Positions 40,239 to 50,009 are shown, counted from the stretch's first letter. The stretch: DNA of 64,000 nucleotides from Agarivorans sp. TSD2052 (GCF_023238625.1 NZ_CP096670.1:1477501-1541500); one strand, 5' to 3'. Translations and numbers: made by a program. The notes: generated by a model not told the origin, from the letters alone.

Positions 40239-42452
40239 ATGACGCAGTCAGTGTCATTTAATAGCAGTGCCCAGCGGCAAATTAAGGATCGACTAACCCG
40301 CTGGGGCGTAAGTGCTGGCGGAATAGTGGTGCTTTTGGCGCTAATCTTAATCTTCTTCTACTTATTATATGTTGTTGCGCCTATTTTTTATGGGGCCAGC
40401 CTAGAAAAATTGAAGACTATTCCACTGCATGACAACAGTAGTACCATTGCTATCGGCGTGGAAGAACAAAATGAAATTGCTTATCGCTTCAATGCTGATG
40501 GGCGTTTACGTTTTTTCAATTTAACCGATGGACAGCGCGAGTTTGACGACTATCAGCTAGAGGCCAACATTACCGCCGCTGACCGTACAGTACCTAATCA
40601 GGGTTTAGTGGCTTATGCGACAGAACAAGGTGAAGCCTATGTGGTGGCTCCTAAGTTCAGTGTGAGCTACCCCAATGATAAGCGCCTAATAACGCCAAGT
40701 TTAGCCTACCCAATGGGAGATGCCCCTTTAAGCATTGACGATCAAGGGCATGCGATTACTAAATTGGCTTTTGAGCGTGAAGAAGAGTCTGCGGTTTTTG
40801 CTGCCATTACTGATGATGGGCGTGGCTTACTGGTTCGATTGGAAGCTGAAGAAGACATGTTCAGCGAGTCTTTAGAATGGGTGGCGTCGCGTGCTACGAT
40901 TCCTAGCTTGTCAAAAACCGTAGATCAAATGCTGGTGACGCCTGATTTACGCCGCTTATATATTCGAAGTGGTAATCAGTTAGCCAACTACAACATTTCA
41001 GATATTGATGATGTAAAACTCACCTCGGTAGACTTTATTAATAGTAGTAATGCCAATGTCACTAACGTGGCGTTGTTAACTGGCGCGAGCTCGTTAATTG
41101 TTGCTAACGACAACGGTAAAGTGTCTCAATGGTTTGATGTAGCGAAAAATGGCGCGCGAAAACTGACCCAAATTCGGGAGTTTGATGCGGGCGCTAACAT
41201 TCTCGATATAGGTGTTGAGTACTTCCGTAAAGGGTTTGCTGTTGGCACCGAAGATGGCGCTATTTCGATATTTCATACCACTGGCGGCGGTCGCTTAGTT
41301 CGCGAAGATACCAATAGTGGTAACAGTTTAAGTTTGGCCTTTTCACCGCGCGCTAGTGGGCTTTTGAGTGAAACGGCTGCCGGGTTAGAGTTTTATCACG
41401 TTGATAATGAGCACCCAGAGGTAACCTGGCGTGCCTTATGGAGTAAAATTTGGTACGAAGGCTACCCAGAACCCCAGTATGTTTGGCAGTCGACGTCAGC
41501 CAGTGATGACTTTGAACCTAAGCTTAGCTTGGTACCAATATCGTTTGGTACGATAAAAGCGGCGCTTTATGCGATGTTATTTGCCGCACCTATTGCGCTC
41601 GCAGGCGCGATTTACACTGCCTACTTTATGTCCCCTTCATTACGCAAAGTGGTCAAGCCTACCGTCGAAATTATGGAAGCCTTACCTACGGTAATTTTGG
41701 GCTTTTTGGCTGGTTTGTGGCTAGCGCCACTGATTGAAGACAATCTACCCGGTGTTATAGCCATCATGCTGTTGTTGCCTATTGGATTTTTAGCCACTGC
41801 GTTTGCGTGGTCAAAATTACCTAAGAAACTGCGACAGATGATGCCCGAAGGCTGTGATGTGTTGGTGCTAATTCCGGTAGTAATATTTATTGGCTGGGGC
41901 TGTATTCAGCTTAGCCCAATGCTAGAAGCTTGGATGTTTGATGGAGACGCGCGTCTTTACCTAACCAATGAGTTAGGCATTAACTTCGACCAGCGTAATT
42001 CTATGGTAGTGGGCTTAGCAATGGGGTTCGCGGTTATCCCTACGATTTTCTCGATTGCTGAAGATGCTATTTTCTCTGTGCCTAAGCACTTGAGTAATGG
42101 TTCCTTGGCGCTAGGCGCTACGCCATGGCAAACCTTAACTAAGGTGGTCATTCTGACCGCAAGCCCTGGTATCTTCTCTGCCGTGATGATGGGCTTAGGC
42201 CGTGCGGTTGGTGAAACTATGATCGTATTAATGGCGACGGGTAACACGCCAGTGATGGATTGGAGTATTTTCCAAGGGATGCGTACTTTAGCGGCAAACA
42301 TTGCGGTAGAAATGCCAGAGTCAGAAGTTGGAAGCTCACACTATCGAGTGCTGTTTTTAGCCGCGTTCGTATTGTTTGTGTTTACCTTCATATTTAACAC
42401 GATTGCTGAATTTGTTCGTCAGCGTCTTCGCGAAAAATACAGCTCGCTGTAA
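40239..42452 (+). CDS. pstC: Phosphate ABC transporter permease PstC, long form
   Basis: Permease subunit of the Pst transporter, 737 residues against about 320 for E. coli PstC. One membrane helix (about 26-50) is followed by about 380 residues of beta-rich repeats (for example YRFNADGRLRFFNLTDGQRE and VANDNGKVSQWFDVAKNGAR) resembling a beta-propeller. A canonical permease domain of about 300 residues ends the protein, with the ATPase-contact loop around LGATPWQTLTKVVILTASPG. Such long forms occur in marine gammaproteobacteria. It is the first gene of pstCAB-phoU, under a Pho box. Confidence 0.93.
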   Translation: MTQSVSFNSSAQRQIKDRLTRWGVSAGGIVVLLALILIFFYLLYVVAPIFYGASLEKLKTIPLHDNSSTIAIGVEEQNEIAYRFNADGRLRFFNLTDGQREFDDYQLEANITAADRTVPNQGLVAYATEQGEAYVVAPKFSVSYPNDKRLITPSLAYPMGDAPLSIDDQGHAITKLAFEREEESAVFAAITDDGRGLLVRLEAEEDMFSESLEWVASRATIPSLSKTVDQMLVTPDLRRLYIRSGNQLANYNISDIDDVKLTSVDFINSSNANVTNVALLTGASSLIVANDNGKVSQWFDVAKNGARKLTQIREFDAGANILDIGVEYFRKGFAVGTEDGAISIFHTTGGGRLVREDTNSGNSLSLAFSPRASGLLSETAAGLEFYHVDNEHPEVTWRALWSKIWYEGYPEPQYVWQSTSASDDFEPKLSLVPISFGTIKAALYAMLFAAPIALAGAIYTAYFMSPSLRKVVKPTVEIMEALPTVILGFLAGLWLAPLIEDNLPGVIAIMLLLPIGFLATAFAWSKLPKKLRQMMPEGCDVLVLIPVVIFIGWGCIQLSPMLEAWMFDGDARLYLTNELGINFDQRNSMVVGLAMGFAVIPTIFSIAEDAIFSVPKHLSNGSLALGATPWQTLTKVVILTASPGIFSAVMMGLGRAVGETMIVLMATGNTPVMDWSIFQGMRTLAANIAVEMPESEVGSSHYRVLFLAAFVLFVFTFIFNTIAEFVRQRLREKYSSL

Positions 42453-42474
42453 ATAGGGATATGGGAAATAACCG

Positions 42475-44130
42475 ATGAATAAGTGGTTTAAATCAGGTAA
42501 CCCGTGGATTTGGATGACAGCCGGTGCAGTAAGCATTAGCTTGGTAGCAGTAATAGGTTTGCTGCTATTAATCGCTGCCCGCGGTTTAGTTTATTTCTGG
42601 CCAAGCCCAGTGCTTGAAATGGAAGTTAATCAGTATGGTAAAAATGAAACGGTCATTGGTGAGCTTTATGAAACCGAATTGGTGCCAATTGAGCGTTTAC
42701 ATGCGTCTGGTGCTAATACTGAAGGCCTAAAAGGTGATTTTGTTGAAAGGATACTGATTAAGACCGGTAACCGTGAATACGTAAATTTGGATTTTCGCTG
42801 GTTAACCGAAAATGAAATCTTGTCTAAACGTGTTCCCTCCAATGTGGCCGTGGTTGAACGTAGAACCAACGGTAACTTTTATGGTTATGTAGAAGGTATT
42901 GTAAAGGGTAGTGACACCATAGATGCCGCCGCTGATAGCGAGCATGCTCAGCTATTTGAATTGCTAGAACGTTCTAATGGCATCATTAAACAAGCGGATT
43001 CTTTGCAGCGTCATGATATTGGTAGCATCAACTACAAGCTTGAGCGCCTGCGTTTAAAGCAACGTAAGCTTGAAATGAATGGTGAGCTTAACGACACGCT
43101 ATTAGCCAGTATCGAAGCCGATGCCGAGCAATTGCATCAAGACTACTTAGTGTTAGAGAAGCAATTGTTTGCTTATCGCGATGATGCACGACGTGACCAG
43201 TTAATTATTCGTGATATGCGCGGAGAGTTAGTCACGATTCCTATGGATAACGTGTTGGACGTGTTCTTCCCTAATGAGATGAACTGGTTCCAAAAAGCTG
43301 GCCATTGGGTTCACCAAGCGGGCAAGTTTATTGTCGATGAGCCTCGTGAAGCGAATACTGAGGGTGGGGTATTTCCTGCCATTTTTGGTACGGTATTCAT
43401 GGTTATGCTAATGGCGGTGATTGTGACCCCGCTGGGTGTTGTAGCCGCTATCTATTTGCACGAATACGCTGGCAATAACAGCTTTACCCGTTTGATTCGA
43501 ATCGCAGTGATTAACTTAGCGGGTGTTCCTTCGATTGTGTATGGCGTATTTGGCTTAGGTTTCTTCGTGTATATGCTGGGTGGGAGTATCGATTCATTGT
43601 TCTACACCGAGTCATTACCAACACCTACTTTTGGCTCGCCAGGTGTGATGTGGTCGGCGTTAACCTTAGCCATTTTGACTTTGCCTGTGGTGATTGTTTC
43701 CACGGAAGAGGGTTTATCACGGATCCCTAGTGCAGTGCGCCAAGGCTCATTAGCCTTAGGTGCAACCAAGGCTGAAACCCTATGGCGAATTGTTATTCCC
43801 ATGGCCAGCCCAGCCATTATGACCGGTTTAATCTTGGCGGTAGCGCGGGCGGCCGGTGAAGTAGCACCTTTGATGCTAGTAGGGGTGGTGAAGTTAGCGC
43901 CCACCTTACCATTAGATGGAAACTTCCCGTTTGTTCACCTAGAGCGTAAATTTATGCACTTAGGTTTTCATATCTATGATGTGGGTTTCCAAAGTCCAAA
44001 TGTAGAGGCCGCTCGACCACTGGTTTATGCGACAGCCTTCTTGTTAGTCACGGTTATCATAGGTTTAAACCTAGCTGCGATTCAGATCCGTAACCGTTTA
44101 CGTGAAAAGTTTAAAACGTTAGACCAATAA
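42475..44130 (+). CDS. pstA: Phosphate ABC transporter permease PstA, long form
   Basis: Second permease subunit, 551 residues against about 300 usual. After the first helix (about 15-38) an insertion of some 240 residues includes a coiled coil (YKLERLRLKQRKLEMNGEL to about residue 235) and a small beta region. The permease domain follows from about 295, with LGATKAETLWRIVIPMASP as the ATPase-contact loop and ARAAGEVAPLMLVG. The insertion probably faces the periplasm next to that of PstC. It starts 22 bases after pstC. Confidence 0.93.
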   Translation: MNKWFKSGNPWIWMTAGAVSISLVAVIGLLLLIAARGLVYFWPSPVLEMEVNQYGKNETVIGELYETELVPIERLHASGANTEGLKGDFVERILIKTGNREYVNLDFRWLTENEILSKRVPSNVAVVERRTNGNFYGYVEGIVKGSDTIDAAADSEHAQLFELLERSNGIIKQADSLQRHDIGSINYKLERLRLKQRKLEMNGELNDTLLASIEADAEQLHQDYLVLEKQLFAYRDDARRDQLIIRDMRGELVTIPMDNVLDVFFPNEMNWFQKAGHWVHQAGKFIVDEPREANTEGGVFPAIFGTVFMVMLMAVIVTPLGVVAAIYLHEYAGNNSFTRLIRIAVINLAGVPSIVYGVFGLGFFVYMLGGSIDSLFYTESLPTPTFGSPGVMWSALTLAILTLPVVIVSTEEGLSRIPSAVRQGSLALGATKAETLWRIVIPMASPAIMTGLILAVARAAGEVAPLMLVGVVKLAPTLPLDGNFPFVHLERKFMHLGFHIYDVGFQSPNVEAARPLVYATAFLLVTVIIGLNLAAIQIRNRLREKFKTLDQ

Positions 44131-44157
44131 GCTAACGGCAAATTTGTAGGAAAAATA

Positions 44158-44976
44158 ATGATTTCTTTGAATACAGAAAACAGTCGAGATACAAAAATAG
44201 ACTTGGCTAACTTAAGTGCAGAACAAACAGCCTTAGAAGTAAAAAACTTGAATCTACATTACGGGAATAAGCAGGCCTTATTTGACGTATCGATGAAGAT
44301 TCCTAAGGGGCAAGTTACCGCGTTTATTGGCCCTTCAGGCTGCGGTAAGTCAACCTTGTTACGTTGTATCAACCGCATGAACGACTTAGTCGATATTTGT
44401 AAAATCAGTGGCGAAATCTTGCTGCATGGGCAAAATATCTACGATAAGAGTGTCGATGTAGCGGCTTTGCGCCGTAATGTGGGGATGGTATTTCAACGTC
44501 CTAATCCCTTTCCTAAGTCTATCTACGAAAATGTGGTGTATGGATTGCGCCTGCAAGGTGTGAAAGATCGCCGGGTATTAGATGAAGCAGTAGAACGTTC
44601 GCTGCGCGGCGCTGCATTGTGGGAAGAAGTAAAAGACCGCTTGCATGAAAATGCATTTGGTTTATCTGGTGGACAGCAGCAACGTTTGGTCATTGCTCGT
44701 GCTATTGCCATTGAACCCGAAGTGCTGTTATTGGATGAGCCAACATCTGCACTTGATCCCATTTCGACTCTAACTATCGAAGAATTAATCAACGACTTGA
44801 AGAGTCGTTATACGGTAGTGATAGTTACCCACAACATGCAACAAGCGGCGCGTGTATCAGATCAAACCGCCTTTATGTATATGGGCGATATGGTGGAGTA
44901 TGCTGATACTAATACCTTGTTTACAACACCCGCGAAGAAACAAACTGAAGATTACATTACTGGCCGTTACGGTTAA
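44158..44976 (+). CDS. pstB: Phosphate ABC transporter ATPase PstB
   Basis: ATP-hydrolysing subunit of the Pst transporter, 272 residues. Walker [11 protein letters not shown] loop [12 protein letters not shown], signature LSGGQQQR, Walker [13 protein letters not shown] and H loop [10 protein letters not shown] are all intact. A non-conserved N-terminal tail of about 25 residues precedes the domain. It lies between pstA and phoU in one operon. Confidence 0.98.
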   Translation: MISLNTENSRDTKIDLANLSAEQTALEVKNLNLHYGNKQALFDVSMKIPKGQVTAFIGPSGCGKSTLLRCINRMNDLVDICKISGEILLHGQNIYDKSVDVAALRRNVGMVFQRPNPFPKSIYENVVYGLRLQGVKDRRVLDEAVERSLRGAALWEEVKDRLHENAFGLSGGQQQRLVIARAIAIEPEVLLLDEPTSALDPISTLTIEELINDLKSRYTVVIVTHNMQQAARVSDQTAFMYMGDMVEYADTNTLFTTPAKKQTEDYITGRYG

Positions 44977-45001
44977 TAAAGTCCGTAGCTGAGGAATAAT
45001 T

Positions 45002-45706
45002 ATGGATAAGTTGAACATGAACAAACACATATCTGGTCAGTTTAATGCTGAACTCGATCATGTGCGCAATCAAATTATGGCAATGGGGGGCTTAGTTGAA
45101 CAGCAACTCAATGACGCCTTGAGTTTGTTAAACCGTCCCGATGCCGAGTTAGTCAATAAGGTTATTTCTACCGATAGCAAAGTCAATTCTTACGAAGTGG
45201 CTATTGATGAAGAATGTACCCGTATCATTGCTAAACGCCAACCGGCAGCGAGTGACCTACGGGTGATTATGGCAATCATTAAAACCATTGCCGACCTAGA
45301 GCGAATTGGCGATGCTGCTGAAAGTATTGCTCGAATGGTTGAGCGCAATATGGATAAACCCTTTAAAGCGTCGTTAACCAGCTTGGAGCATTTAGGCCAG
45401 CATACCGCTAAGATGCTGCACGATGTACTCGATGGCTTTGCCCGTATGGATGTTGATATGGCGTGGAGGGTTCACCAAGAAGATAAGAAGGTGGATAAAG
45501 AGTATGAGCGATTGATTCGTGAGCTAATGACTTACATGATGGAAGATCCTCGTTCAATCCCTCAGGTGCTTGACGCCTTAAGTGCTGCTCGTGCCATAGA
45601 GCGAGTAGGGGACCGTTGTCAAAACATTGCAGAGTACATTATTTATTTTGTACGAGGTAAAGACGTACGGCATTTAGCCGGTGATGAAGTAGAAAAACTG
45701 CTTTAG
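45002..45706 (+). CDS. phoU: Phosphate signalling protein PhoU
   Basis: Cytoplasmic regulator that links the Pst transporter to PhoR and keeps the Pho regulon off when phosphate is ample. The protein has 234 residues made of two three-helix bundles, each with a metal-binding motif: [16 protein letters not shown] and [17 protein letters not shown]. The ATG has GAGG upstream. It is the last gene of the operon, ahead of a strong terminator. Confidence 0.97.
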   Translation: MDKLNMNKHISGQFNAELDHVRNQIMAMGGLVEQQLNDALSLLNRPDAELVNKVISTDSKVNSYEVAIDEECTRIIAKRQPAASDLRVIMAIIKTIADLERIGDAAESIARMVERNMDKPFKASLTSLEHLGQHTAKMLHDVLDGFARMDVDMAWRVHQEDKKVDKEYERLIRELMTYMMEDPRSIPQVLDALSAARAIERVGDRCQNIAEYIIYFVRGKDVRHLAGDEVEKLL

Positions 45707-45723
45707 TCTTAAAACTAGCCTGA

Positions 45724-45751
45724 AAAAAGCTGACTTAATGTCAGCTTTTTT
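45724..45751 (+). terminator. Intrinsic terminator of pstCAB-phoU
   Basis: AAAAAGCTGAC / GTCAGCTTTTT, a perfect 11-bp stem with a 5-nt loop and a T run, 18 bases after the phoU stop. Confidence 0.93.
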
Positions 45752-45889
45752 ACTTTAAGTAAAATTTATTTTATTTTATTTTCAATTTTCTGGTCTGAGC
45801 AGTGAACACAAAAACTTTTGTATTATAACGATCTGTGGGGCCTTCAGCTTCTTTGTAAATTTATTCTGATAAATATCCTACCTACTAAT

Positions 45890-45911
45890 ATTTTAAACGA
45901 CCGTTTAAAAT
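45890..45911. promoter_or_regulatory. Palindrome, PsrA-like
   Basis: A perfect inverted repeat ATTTTAAACG-AC-CGTTTAAAAT. Its core AAAC-N4-GTTT resembles binding sites of the fatty-acid-responsive regulator PsrA. A second, weaker copy, GAAAC-AAGT-GTTTT, lies at 46192-46205. Both are upstream of the isocitrate lyase gene, a logical target. The assignment to PsrA is inference. Confidence 0.5.
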
Positions 45912-45985
45912 GACGTGTAAGCACATGCTTTATTTGAATAATTAGCTATTCAATTGTTCTTATTTGTAAATGCAATATACCCATT

Positions 45986-46007
45986 ACCTTTACGTAAACG
46001 TAAAGGT
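45986..46007. promoter_or_regulatory. Palindrome, LiuR-like
   Basis: A perfect inverted repeat ACCTTTACGT-AA-ACGTAAAGGT. The core TTTACGTAAACGTAAA resembles the site of LiuR, the MerR-family regulator of branched-chain amino acid breakdown, as I recall it. Located between phoU and the isocitrate lyase gene. Confidence 0.5.
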
Positions 46008-46654
46008 CGTTGCAGTGTTTTCTTTATCACCCCTTGATTTGTAATTAATTTCCGTAATTTTATAACCATTTGAGACCTTAGTGGTAAACGGTATGTTAAT
46101 GCCTTGTTGGCTAATTAGAGTTAATACTTTAAAAAAAGCTTTGCGTTTTGTTTATTGGGTGGTATAAAAAACAGGCTCTTGAAGTGGTTTTGAAACAAGT
46201 GTTTTAAAATATGAGCCTGTAATACTTTAGTTTTAACAGTGTTGGAATTACTTTGTTTTTTATGTAAGTTTTCTGGCAGATACAAGATGATTACAGTTTT
46301 TGGCCTGTATAAGCCAATAAACAGGGCCCTAGTCAGGGCCGAGCTGGAATGAGTATGTAGTCGACCAATTTGATGTGATAAACGCAGTAAAAAAAAGCGT
46401 TCACATCATTAACGCTAGAAACGGGGGTAAAGGCCTCAGCCAATAGCAATAATAAGGCTGAATAGAGCTCCCCAAACTTTGGCTTAGTATTTTTAGATAA
46501 AACAACAATAACTAAAAGTACTCAGCCATATTTTATCGGTCAATTGACCCATAGCCATAAGGCAATCCGCAATCATAAGCGGCCTTAAATAACCTACGTG
46601 AATATGCAGTACAGCTTGCTGTACTTAGGAATAGAAGTCTAAGAGGGATTGAAC
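46008..46654. other. Long region upstream of isocitrate lyase
   Basis: About 650 bases without a coding frame. It holds several inverted repeats: ACAGGCTC (46171) with GAGCCTGT (46213), and GATGTG-ATA-AACGC (46372) with GCGTTCACATC (46397). It may contain a long leader, a small RNA or only a large control region; I cannot decide which. Confidence 0.4.
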
Positions 46655-47965
46655 ATGACATTAACAAGAGAACAGCAAATTCAAGCATTAGAAAAAGACT
46701 GGGCCGAAAACCCTCGCTGGAAAGGAGTTAAGCGTCCTTATAGCGCTGAAGAAGTGGTTAAATTGCGCGGTTCAGTCATTCCAGAAAATACCATTGCCCG
46801 TCACGGTGCTGAAAAACTATGGTCTTTAGTCAATGGTCAAGCCAAAAAAGGTTACGTAAATTGCCTAGGCGCTCTTACTGGCGGCCAAGCTGTGCAGCAA
46901 GCTAAAGCAGGTATTGAAGCTATTTACTTGTCTGGTTGGCAGGTAGCGGCGGATAACAACTCAGCATCAAGCATGTATCCCGATCAGTCTTTGTATCCGG
47001 TAGACTCTGTGCCAAAAGTCGTCGAGCGTATTAATAATTCTTTCCAACGAGCTGACCAAATTCAATGGGCAAATGGATTATCACCTGCAAATGGTGGCTT
47101 AGATTACTTCTTACCTATTGTGGCCGATGCGGAAGCTGGCTTTGGTGGCGTATTAAATGCGTTCGAATTAATGAAAAATATGATCAAGGCGGGCGCGGCA
47201 GGTGTCCACTTTGAAGATCAGCTCGCGTCAGTGAAAAAATGTGGCCATATGGGCGGTAAAGTATTGGTTCCCACCCAAGAAGCAGTACAAAAACTAGTGG
47301 CGGCTCGCTTTGCAGCTGACGTTGCTGGAGTTCCCACCTTGGTGATTGCACGTACTGATGCCAATGCCGCAGACTTACTCACCTCTGATGTTGATCCCTA
47401 TGATGCAGAGTTTGTTCAAGGCGAACGCACCGCTGAAGGCTTTTACAAAGTAAATGCCGGTATAGACCAAGCGATTAGTCGCGGTCTTGCGTATGCCGAG
47501 TATGCTGATTTGATTTGGTGTGAAACGGCTACTCCGTGCTTAGAAGAAGCCCGTAAGTTTGCTGAAGCCATCCATGCTAAATACCCAGACCAGCTATTAG
47601 CCTATAACTGTTCTCCTTCTTTCAACTGGCGTAAAAACCTTGATGACGAAACAATTGCTAAGTTCCAACAAGAACTGAGTGACATGGGCTACAAGTACCA
47701 GTTCATCACTTTAGCCGGTATCCATAACATGTGGTACAACATGTTCGACCTCGCGCATAATTACGCTCAAGGTGAAGGCATGAAGCACTATGTGAACATG
47801 GTTCAAGAGAAAGAGTTCCAGGCCGCTGACCGTGGTTATACCTTTGTCGCGCACCAACAAGAAGTAGGTACCGGATATTTTGACCAAGTAACTAACGTGA
47901 TTCAAGGTGGTCAGTCTTCAGTCACCGCGTTAACTGGCTCTACCGAAGAAGAGCAATTTAGCTAA
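46655..47965 (+). CDS. aceA: Isocitrate lyase
   Basis: Splits isocitrate to glyoxylate and succinate in the glyoxylate shunt, letting cells grow on acetate, fatty acids or other acetyl-CoA sources. The protein has 436 residues from the ATG at 46655, which has GAGGG seven bases upstream. The catalytic KKCGH loop is present, with Cys196, and other blocks are [17 protein letters not shown] and [14 protein letters not shown]. No malate synthase or isocitrate dehydrogenase kinase gene is adjacent in this window. Confidence 0.97.
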   Translation: MTLTREQQIQALEKDWAENPRWKGVKRPYSAEEVVKLRGSVIPENTIARHGAEKLWSLVNGQAKKGYVNCLGALTGGQAVQQAKAGIEAIYLSGWQVAADNNSASSMYPDQSLYPVDSVPKVVERINNSFQRADQIQWANGLSPANGGLDYFLPIVADAEAGFGGVLNAFELMKNMIKAGAAGVHFEDQLASVKKCGHMGGKVLVPTQEAVQKLVAARFAADVAGVPTLVIARTDANAADLLTSDVDPYDAEFVQGERTAEGFYKVNAGIDQAISRGLAYAEYADLIWCETATPCLEEARKFAEAIHAKYPDQLLAYNCSPSFNWRKNLDDETIAKFQQELSDMGYKYQFITLAGIHNMWYNMFDLAHNYAQGEGMKHYVNMVQEKEFQAADRGYTFVAHQQEVGTGYFDQVTNVIQGGQSSVTALTGSTEEEQFS

Positions 47966-48020
47966 ACGCTTAGTTAAGCTAAGTATAAAACCAATAATAA
48001 AAAGCTAAGTTAATACCCTT

Positions 48021-48050
48021 TGAGCAGCTCTTGAGCTGCTCTTTATTTTT
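48021..48050 (+). terminator. Intrinsic terminator of aceA
   Basis: A perfect 9-bp stem (GAGCAGCTC / GAGCTGCTC, 2-nt loop) followed by TTTATTTTT. Confidence 0.9.
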
Positions 48051-48101
48051 GTCAATGTAGCTTACCTTGTAAGCGCTCACTTAGCTAAGCGACGAGCCCA
48101 G

Positions 48102-48686
48102 TTATAGGCTTTGTTGTTTAACAAACTGCTCAGCCCTATAAAGTACTTGCGGATAAAGCCTGATAAATACGGCTTCAATGACTGCTTCATGCTTATCAAT
48201 ATCATCCATCAGTAAGTCTAATCGTACTGGGCGACGTAAGCGTTTACTTATCGCTTGTAGCGTAAGCTTAATGTTGTCTCTGGTTTGATATTGTTTTAAC
48301 CAATTATATTCACGCATATGGTTTGCCGTGACTAAGGCTCGGTCATTTAAGGGGGATGTCTTTAGTTGCTGGTAACAATGCTTTATGAACGTGTTGAGCG
48401 GGAGTGACGCGTAGTTTTCCCATTGCTGAGTGAGCAAGTGGTCAAAGTAAACATCTAAGGCTATTCCACTGTAGCGACGCAGGGCAGGTTGAAAACACAG
48501 GCTTATTTTCTCGGCAGCGATGTGTTGATCGGTAAAGCTATCTACTTGCCGATGTAGCAAGATCCCAAGTTGAGTGACGGGTGGGTAGTCTTGCCATTGA
48601 TTACCCTTTACGAAGTCACCCAGTAAAGCGCCAGAAATGGAGGTTGAGGTATGCTGGGCGATATGGAAATGCGCAAGATAGTTCAT
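48102..48686 (-). CDS. acpH: Acyl carrier protein phosphodiesterase AcpH
   Basis: Removes the phosphopantetheine arm from acyl carrier protein, 194 residues. The family N-terminus MNYLAHFHIA, the metal-binding region GALLGDFVKG, LHRQVDSFTDQH and the segment LDVYFDHLL are conserved. The ATG is the first in frame. It appears to be a single gene, convergent with aceA. Confidence 0.92.
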   Translation of the reverse strand: MNYLAHFHIAQHTSTSISGALLGDFVKGNQWQDYPPVTQLGILLHRQVDSFTDQHIAAEKISLCFQPALRRYSGIALDVYFDHLLTQQWENYASLPLNTFIKHCYQQLKTSPLNDRALVTANHMREYNWLKQYQTRDNIKLTLQAISKRLRRPVRLDLLMDDIDKHEAVIEAVFIRLYPQVLYRAEQFVKQQSL

Positions 48687-48737
48687 CGCTTAAGCATATA
48701 TTAGTGGACTGTTCTGTGCAGTGATTTATTTCGCTAT

Positions 48738-49604
48738 CTATTCTTCAGTAAATGGGGGGTCACTGACCATACCTGTTTGTTGTAAAAACTGGTTAAAGCC
48801 ATATAACCACAAATCGGCATGTTTATAAAAAATTTCGTGGCCGTTTACTTCGTTACCTAATTGGTAAAATTGAAAGTCCACTTGCCCACCGTCTTTTTTA
48901 AATGCGCTTATATAGCTTTGAATCGCCTCATCAGAGTAATAAGCATCATTATGCCCATATATAAATAAGTGAGGCAGAGGGCTAGTTTTACCCGCGTTGG
49001 TGAACAAGCCTACGTTGCTAGCACTGGGGGCATTTATTTGGCACTGCTCGCCCATCCAACCACCTGAGAAATTGACTACACCTTTAAATAATTCAGCATG
49101 TTTTGCGGCGTAAATAACCGAAAGCAGACCGCCCCGTGAATTGCCACTAATTACTATTCTATTTGGGTCAACCCAAGGTTGTTCTTTGATAAAAGCAAAA
49201 GCGGCATCTAAGCTTTGTGACGCGTAACGTAAGCCAGCTTCTACGCTATTAACACTGCAGTTATATGATTCATTGTAATCGCCTTCTGATAACCCTCGCC
49301 CTCGGCGCATTGGTACCAATAACGCGATATTTTGTTGAGTCAATAAAGCCGCTAAACCCCAAGGCTTAATGCTTAGGTTTTCTTCAATAATACCTGGGCC
49401 AGTTGAGCCATGATTAAACACGACTAAGGGAAAAGGCCCTTCACCTTCGGGCTTATATAAGGTGGCCTCTAGCTTTATCTGGCTATCCCAGAATACCCCC
49501 GGGTCGGTCATTGGGATCCAAACTGTTTCGCCTATGTCGTCAGCTAAACTAGCTATGCTGACAGTTAACAAAAATAGTGCAAAGAAGCGGAAAACCAGGT
49601 GCAT
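48738..49604 (-). CDS. Exported alpha/beta hydrolase (dienelactone hydrolase-like)
   Basis: A 288-residue protein with a signal peptide ending near ASLAD, so probably periplasmic. The alpha/beta-hydrolase fold shows the oxyanion-region VVFNHGSTGPG, the nucleophile elbow GNSRGG (Ser in VISGNSRGGLLS), an acidic residue in YGHNDAYYSDE and a late catalytic His candidate in NGHEIFY. This is close to dienelactone-hydrolase/prolyl-peptidase-like enzymes. The substrate is unknown. It is 51 bases upstream of acpH on the same strand. Confidence 0.85.
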   Translation of the reverse strand: MHLVFRFFALFLLTVSIASLADDIGETVWIPMTDPGVFWDSQIKLEATLYKPEGEGPFPLVVFNHGSTGPGIIEENLSIKPWGLAALLTQQNIALLVPMRRGRGLSEGDYNESYNCSVNSVEAGLRYASQSLDAAFAFIKEQPWVDPNRIVISGNSRGGLLSVIYAAKHAELFKGVVNFSGGWMGEQCQINAPSASNVGLFTNAGKTSPLPHLFIYGHNDAYYSDEAIQSYISAFKKDGGQVDFQFYQLGNEVNGHEIFYKHADLWLYGFNQFLQQTGMVSDPPFTEE

Positions 49605-49814
49605 CGTTAGCTTACCCTTTAGCAGAGGTGATGGTGGTTACTCGCAGTGTATGTTTGAGTACACTGAGGTTGTTGAAGGTAAGCATATAACAGCAACCGG
49701 CCAAGCAGAAACGTTTTAAAGTTATTGAAAATGATGTGACTACGTTTGCAATTGGGTTAATGGTTTTTTATTGACTAGTGTTTGCGCGACAACCGCCTGC
49801 GTTCACCGTTAGGC

Positions 49815-49975
49815 AAAAAAAAATCCAGCGCGAGGCTGGACTAAAAAAACATAAGGAATGACTAATACATGCTATTGCAAAGGCAAATTAGCGGGCTATT
49901 AGTAAGCCCCATAAATCGACAATTTCAGTATCGGCTGAAAAGACGCTATAGGATGAGAGCACCTAGCGATTTATG
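49815..49975 (-). ncRNA. Candidate small RNA with its own promoter and terminator
   Basis: No protein gene lies here, but a complete small-RNA gene can be drawn on the minus strand. The promoter is at 49981-50009, and the predicted start is near 49974. The 3' end is a 6-bp stem (TCCAGC / GCTGGA, 5-nt loop) followed by nine T residues (plus-strand A run 49815-49823). Inside are CATAAATCG / CGATTTATG (49910 and 49967) enclosing TTTCAG / CTGAAA, a plausible nested fold. It matches no sRNA family I can recall. Length is about 160 nt. Confidence 0.55.
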
Positions 49976-49980
49976 TTTTG

Positions 49981-50009
49981 ATAATAACGTGATGTCGCTC
50001 ACAAAACAA
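49981..50009 (-). promoter_or_regulatory. Promoter of the candidate small RNA with a CRP-like site
   Basis: On the minus strand: TTGTTT (50004-50009), a 17-bp spacer and TATTAT (49981-49986), a good sigma-70 promoter. The spacer contains GTGA-N6-TCAC (49989-50002), a CRP-like palindrome placed where binding would block RNA polymerase. Confidence 0.6.

Noticed and set aside
40003-40257. 84-residue minus-strand frame in front of pstC
   Set aside because: It covers the triple Pho box and the pstC promoter on the other strand, has no recognisable motif and low-complexity hydrophobic composition. It is a chance open frame in AT-rich DNA.
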